64,000 nt of DNA from Zhengitettix transpicula (taxonomy: Eukaryota > Arthropoda > Insecta > Orthoptera > Tetrigidae). Within the stretch, counting starts at the first letter, position 1; each line of letters starts with the position of its first letter. The position numbers were made by a program, and so were the translations under genes. The DNA is taken from assembly GCA_037074705.1 (NCBI GenBank), contig CM073590.1:222338246-222402245 (forward strand), in the 5' to 3' direction. A model generated the notes under the pieces. That model ran no database searches and was not told where the DNA came from. It saw nothing but the letters and a program-made list of their open reading frames with translations. Below are positions 59,766-64,000 of the stretch, in pieces.

Positions 59766-62520
59766 TAATTAAGTATTCTTTTCTGCAGTTAAATTTCTTC
59801 GATTATTAACCTTTGCACTTTCTTAGATCTAATGAAAAGTATAAGAAACTCTACGCTGGTTCTTTTTTCAATTTAAATGTATTTGGACAATATTAATAAT
59901 ATAGACATATACTTTTTCATCATATACAATTAAATAAATGTAAGGTAAAACACAAAAGTTACACTAAAGTAGGAATATGGTATAATATTTAGATATTATG
60001 AAAAACATGATGTATACATAATTTCTTACCCGCAATATTTGAGACATAAAAATGAATGTGAAAAATAATTATTTATTTAACTAATTAAACAATCATAGTG
60101 ATTATTTTAAGAATAAGGTGGCAAAATTATTATTATACGTTAAACTAAGTTATTTATTTTTTGAGACCTCCGGAAATGACGCCTACGACATTCAACTGCT
60201 TTTAATATAGAATTTATAACAAGGTACATAAATAATCTTTGAGAACGAGTGTAAGATTATTAGATGCGTGAGCATTTTATATTAATTTTCTTCGTTCGTA
60301 AGCACAATTAAAATTTGAACCCACAATATTAATACATTAATATTGTTTCATTTAATGAGCTATCAATATATGTAATTAAATAAATAAGAATATCACATAA
60401 TTTGATCGGTTATGCTAAAATATTAAGTGAACTGTAAAATATTATTTCAAATTCATTGCATTAGTATACGTTAACCCCAACAAATAATTACTTAGAAAAT
60501 TCTACATGTTGCATTTTATAATTTATTTTTAAAATCTTTTAAGAATTATTTTTTAAAAGGAGTCAGATAAATTAAACCTGTACAAATGGTAAGTAATAAT
60601 TTTAATGTAATAGGTGATCCACAGGCTTTAAATTTAGTGTTTATTTGTTCAATATATTTATAGATACCAATTTGATTTTTATTAACTTTTAGGTAAGTGA
60701 TTTCTGTACATTTAAGTAGATACCATTAATTTATTATTATTATTATTAATTATAATAATAATATTATATTTGATTATAATTATTCTTTAACTGAAAAAAA
60801 ATATATTTACAAGAATAGTTTTAATATTTGTAAGAAATTAAAAATTATCAATTTATATTTCTTATTGTGTAGGTTTGAGAAATAATTATCAAATATTTTT
60901 CTTCAGCACTGATTAACAACAATACATAAATAAAAATAAAGTTTCAATAGAAATCATATGAAGGTAAGTTTTAAAACAAAATAAGAAGAAATAGTGATAT
61001 ATGGATACAAAAATTCGTGAATTCATATATATATATATAATATCGTAGGATTTGTTGATAACTCAACTTTAAATTTAACGACAATTTTTTTATATTGGAA
61101 GAATTTTGAAGAAAAGAATTAAATGTAATGAAGTTAACCAATTATTTGACTGTTCATGAACTGGATTGTTATTGGATCATAAATATTCAACCTCTCCTAT
61201 ATTAATTATATTTGTATTTATAGTAAGTATATTAAGAACATGTGTTTGATTCTCAAATATTCTGGCACAATTTACAATGTACATAAATTTTTTCTTTACC
61301 TGAGAAATGAGAACGAGGATTTTCCACTTATTAATTACGGATTACCTTTTATGTGCAGACAAATGTTACAACGAATTTTCAATAATTTCCCTCAGTATTC
61401 GTTCTGTTGTTTCATATCTCAAGTTTAAATAATCAGTCATTAAAATGGAGGATTACAGAACAATATTTTTGACATAATTAGTTAGCGAAACTTATCATTA
61501 TTCTGATGGCCAAGTAGATTTTATATTTATTTAAATGGTATTTAAGTGTATGGTACGTGTACGAATATAGTTAATCTATAAATACATGCCCGAGTAAAAT
61601 ATTTTCGTTTCCAATTTTGTTTTTATTTAAATGTTCAGCATAACAGCAGTAGGTAATGATTGTCAAGAAGAAATTCAGAAACCGGTTATATCTACGAATT
61701 AGAGAAAATTATGAAATTTAATTGACAATGCTACGTTTTCTAAAAACGAATAGGTTTTGTGCTAATCTCCCAGGGAATAGAATTAAGTCATAAAAGAAAG
61801 GAATTTCTTCAAGTATTTCATTGTCAAGGTTGGATTAACGATTGCCCAAACTTGAATTTATTTATATGGGAAAAGTGGAGACAAACCTCTTCTTAAGACT
61901 TTTCTGAATAATTATCCATGAAGACGAAATATGCCTTTTATTTTTTCATATGTAGGTTTCTATTATATCGCTATCATCACAATTTTTTTCGTTTTGTTTG
62001 TATCATTATCAGTTAATTGGGTAGCAGACCATCAATAAAATGTTCTATTTTCACATCCATGCAGTCAAAATAAAAATTTGGAATTATTTGGAGCTTCATA
62101 TCACAGGAAACATATTCATTTGAGTAATTATTTAATATATATTCCTAGTAAAGTAAAAAGAAAATTAAATGCTTTGGGAGAAGCGAACATCCAAGGTTGT
62201 TTTAGAATTATCCTGTGCGTTTCAATAATAACTGTAGGAGTAACTATTAGCGGCCTTTTTATGGTCATGCAAATTGCGATTTCAACGTTAGCGTTTTGGC
62301 AAGGCCGGGCCTTCGATTGACGTCGAATATTACAATAGGATACATAAAGCAGGCGTAGGAATGCCGAGGCTCCGGAGGAAATACGTGATGGTTTGAACTC
62401 TGTTGACTACGATAGCATCATTAGGCGAGCTATAAAAGGCTAGAGAGCGAAGCTGCTGACCTTGAACGCTGAATTAGTGATACGGATCGAGTCGAGTGAA
62501 ACGCTTTCTTAGTGGCGGAC
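59766..62520. other. AT-rich intergenic DNA, no gene seen
   Basis: Includes (TTA)n-type repeats at 60730-60760 and a short (TA)n at about 61023-61039. An 80-codon plus-strand frame at 62078-62320 ends in a hydrophobic stretch (IILCVSIITVGVTISGLF) in a slightly GC-richer zone. It might be real but has no supporting splice sites or homology I recognise. Confidence 0.4.
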
Positions 62521-62527
62521 TTCTTAC

Positions 62528-62664
62528 ACGTCATTGACGCTACGAGTTGGCTCTTTGCTGACGTCTTGCCCAACTCCACAATAAAATTCCTTAGCCCCCG
62601 AGGAGAACCCAACTGACGCAGGACCGCGTGTACAGTCACCTTCGCGTAAAGCTTCTGGAGATGC
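62528..62664 (-). CDS. candidate internal exon (137 bp)
   Basis: On the minus strand a textbook acceptor (GTTGATTTGTGTTGCAG) precedes a GC-richer block that ends at a strong donor, GT followed by AAGAAG. Two frames are open across it. One reads HLQKLYAKVTVHAVLRQLGS, then RGLRNFIVELGKTSAKS. The other reads ASPEALREGDCTRG, then VGFSSGAKEFYCGVGQ and DVSKEPTRSVNDV. I recognise neither, and the two open frames mean the reading frame is undecided. It could also be an untranslated exon. The clear splice signals and contrast in composition make it the best exon candidate in the window. Confidence 0.35.
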
Positions 62665-62689
62665 CTGCAACACAAATCAACACCTATTA

Positions 62690-63440
62690 TCGTTACAATT
62701 TAAAATATTAATATTCTTCTTGACAGACAACATCCATTTATTCTTAATTATTTTAGTATAAAAAATATTAACACATTATTTATGAATATATATATATACT
62801 AAGATAACACAGGAAGTTCATTACGAGTACTTGGGACGAATAATTCAAGCAAGAAAAATCATTGCTGATTACATAAAAGGCAATGTAATATGGTTTATCG
62901 ACAATTCTACCGATTACGACAGAAAATCGTTTAAAATAATAAAAAGAATTCAAACATGAACTATCTACATTTTACTTTACACCTGCTTCTGTTCTGTAAC
63001 CGCCATTATGTAAGTATCAAAATAGATTATGTAGACTGACCGTAATATTATAATAGCAAATGTACATAGCGAGCAAGTGCTATTAACTTAATTAATCCAC
63101 CTCAAAATCATCCGTTGTTATAATACATCCAGCTAGCGGGTTGTTTACTTATGAAGTATCATAGAATTAGCACAAATAGATTCCAACAAACAGAATGAAA
63201 AATATATACACCTAAACCGGAGATTGGATTAAAATAAGAACAGAAATAGGGAAATTACATTAGAGGCCAAATACAAATCAGAGTAATAAAATAAAAAAAT
63301 AAAAAGGATCAGAAACAGAAAAAAAACCAGAGAAATTACGCTCTGATATGTAGCAAAGAGGAAAAATTTAACTCATTCGAAATCAAAAGAAAAGAAATTT
63401 CACAAATATAACAATTTTAATAAATAAAATGAGGAAAAAA
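62690..63440. other. AT-rich intergenic DNA, no gene seen
   Basis: A-rich sequence with no supported frame or repeat. Confidence 0.4.
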
Positions 63441-63713
63441 TTAATAAAAAAGGAACACGACCTTTCGTTCCTGTTTTAGGAAGTCTTCAGATGTACAAGA
63501 TAAGATTAAAAATATTTGAATTGATGAATGCTACACGCTTTTAGAAATTTCTTTCCAAATATTATTGTTTTATTGAAACTATATAATAATATGGGAAATA
63601 AATTATATTAACCAATATATACAGTTTTTGTAGTATGATTTAAGAATTTGAAAAAGTTCTGAAATAGGATCGAAACGTCGTACTGTTTTGTGCGTCTTAT
63701 TTATTGATTAATA
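63441..63713. repeat. fold-back element with hammerhead-like arms
   Basis: Left arm, minus strand: CTGAAGA (63490-63484), C, a perfect five-pair hairpin TTCCT/AGGAA, C, then GAAAGGTC (63466-63459) and GTGT, which pairs with ACAT before the core. Right arm, plus strand: TTGAAAA, AGTTCT, loop, AGGATC, GAAACGTCGTAC. The arms are inverted copies enclosing about 150 bases. Each arm has lost a different part of the core. Confidence 0.6.
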
Positions 63714-64000
63714 TAGGATTATTATACTTAATATAAGATTATTGGTATAGTTGACCTGAATTCATTAATGTATGGAAAAGAATGCGAATATGTAGTAAAA
63801 TTATAGTAAATTTAATACATGTACGCCAGTAATTAAATTGAAAACAAAAAATGAAATGCACGTAATTTTTTCAAAGTACCTAAAGCACGTCCTTCTGCAC
63901 AACCCTATGTATATGCATATATATGATTATTAATAAATTCGATTATTTGTCCAATTTATTTAAAAAGTGGTTTATAACAATATTCTTACACTATTATATA
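63714..64000. other. AT-rich end of window, no gene seen
   Basis: No supported frame or repeat. Confidence 0.4.

Noticed and set aside
1..64000. CRISPR array, operon structure or bacterial gene cluster
   Set aside because: No regularly spaced repeats with unique spacers, no ribosome-binding sites with dense coding, and transposons typical of insects throughout.

Overview
The window looks like intergenic DNA from a large, AT-rich insect genome, probably a polyneopteran (cockroach, termite or stick-insect grade). The reasons are low gene density, long runs of (TA)n, (GT)n and (CT)n, decayed mariner and Tc1-like transposases, a Penelope-like element with a GIY-YIG nuclease, LINE fragments, and many short fold-back repeats. 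The taxon is inferred from repeat style, not from a diagnostic gene. No complete protein-coding gene, rRNA, tRNA or CRISPR array was found. A few short stretches with good splice signals or a signal-peptide-like start could be isolated exons, and all are low confidence.

Layout. 1-1.5 kb has slightly GC-richer open stretches on the minus strand, one with a strong splice donor. 4.4-9.3 kb holds a decayed hammerhead-like repeat, a large palindromic copy of the most abundant repeat (called family A here), a second fold-back element and a truncated family A copy. 13.3-15.3 kb holds a candidate exon, the Penelope-like fragment and a well-preserved fold-back element. 18.8-24.4 kb holds a hammerhead-like repeat, a candidate terminal exon, a family A copy with an A-rich tail, and a 277-bp fold-back element. 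31.0-31.7 kb is a family A copy with a 12-bp target-site duplication. 33.0-35.6 kb has two LINE reverse-transcriptase fragments on opposite strands. 37.7-45.0 kb has two related Tc1-like remnants, a signal-peptide-like ORF, two adjacent family A copies and a decayed DDE transposase. 45.9-51.1 kb has a 122-bp palindrome, LINE 3' ends, SINE-like fragments and a mariner pseudogene beside a (TA)n tract. 51.1-64 kb has purine-rich simple sequence, a GC-rich hairpin pocket, further family A and fold-back copies, and a candidate exon at 62.5-62.7 kb.

Two themes stand out. First, several different fold-back repeat families share one core: CTGANGA, a short hairpin, then GAAAC followed at once by GT(C/T). 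This matches the conserved core of the hammerhead ribozyme, which is known from Penelope-like elements. The copies at 24.2 kb and 15.2 kb also form helix I. The fragment of a Penelope-like element at 13.7-14.2 kb ends in a related GAAACGTC segment, so the fold-back repeats may be non-autonomous relatives of such elements. Second, family A behaves like a retroposon (A tail, 5' truncation, one clear target-site duplication), yet its largest copy is a palindrome with both arms intact.

Nothing here forms an operon-like or cooperating gene set. The window is a record of transposition and decay.
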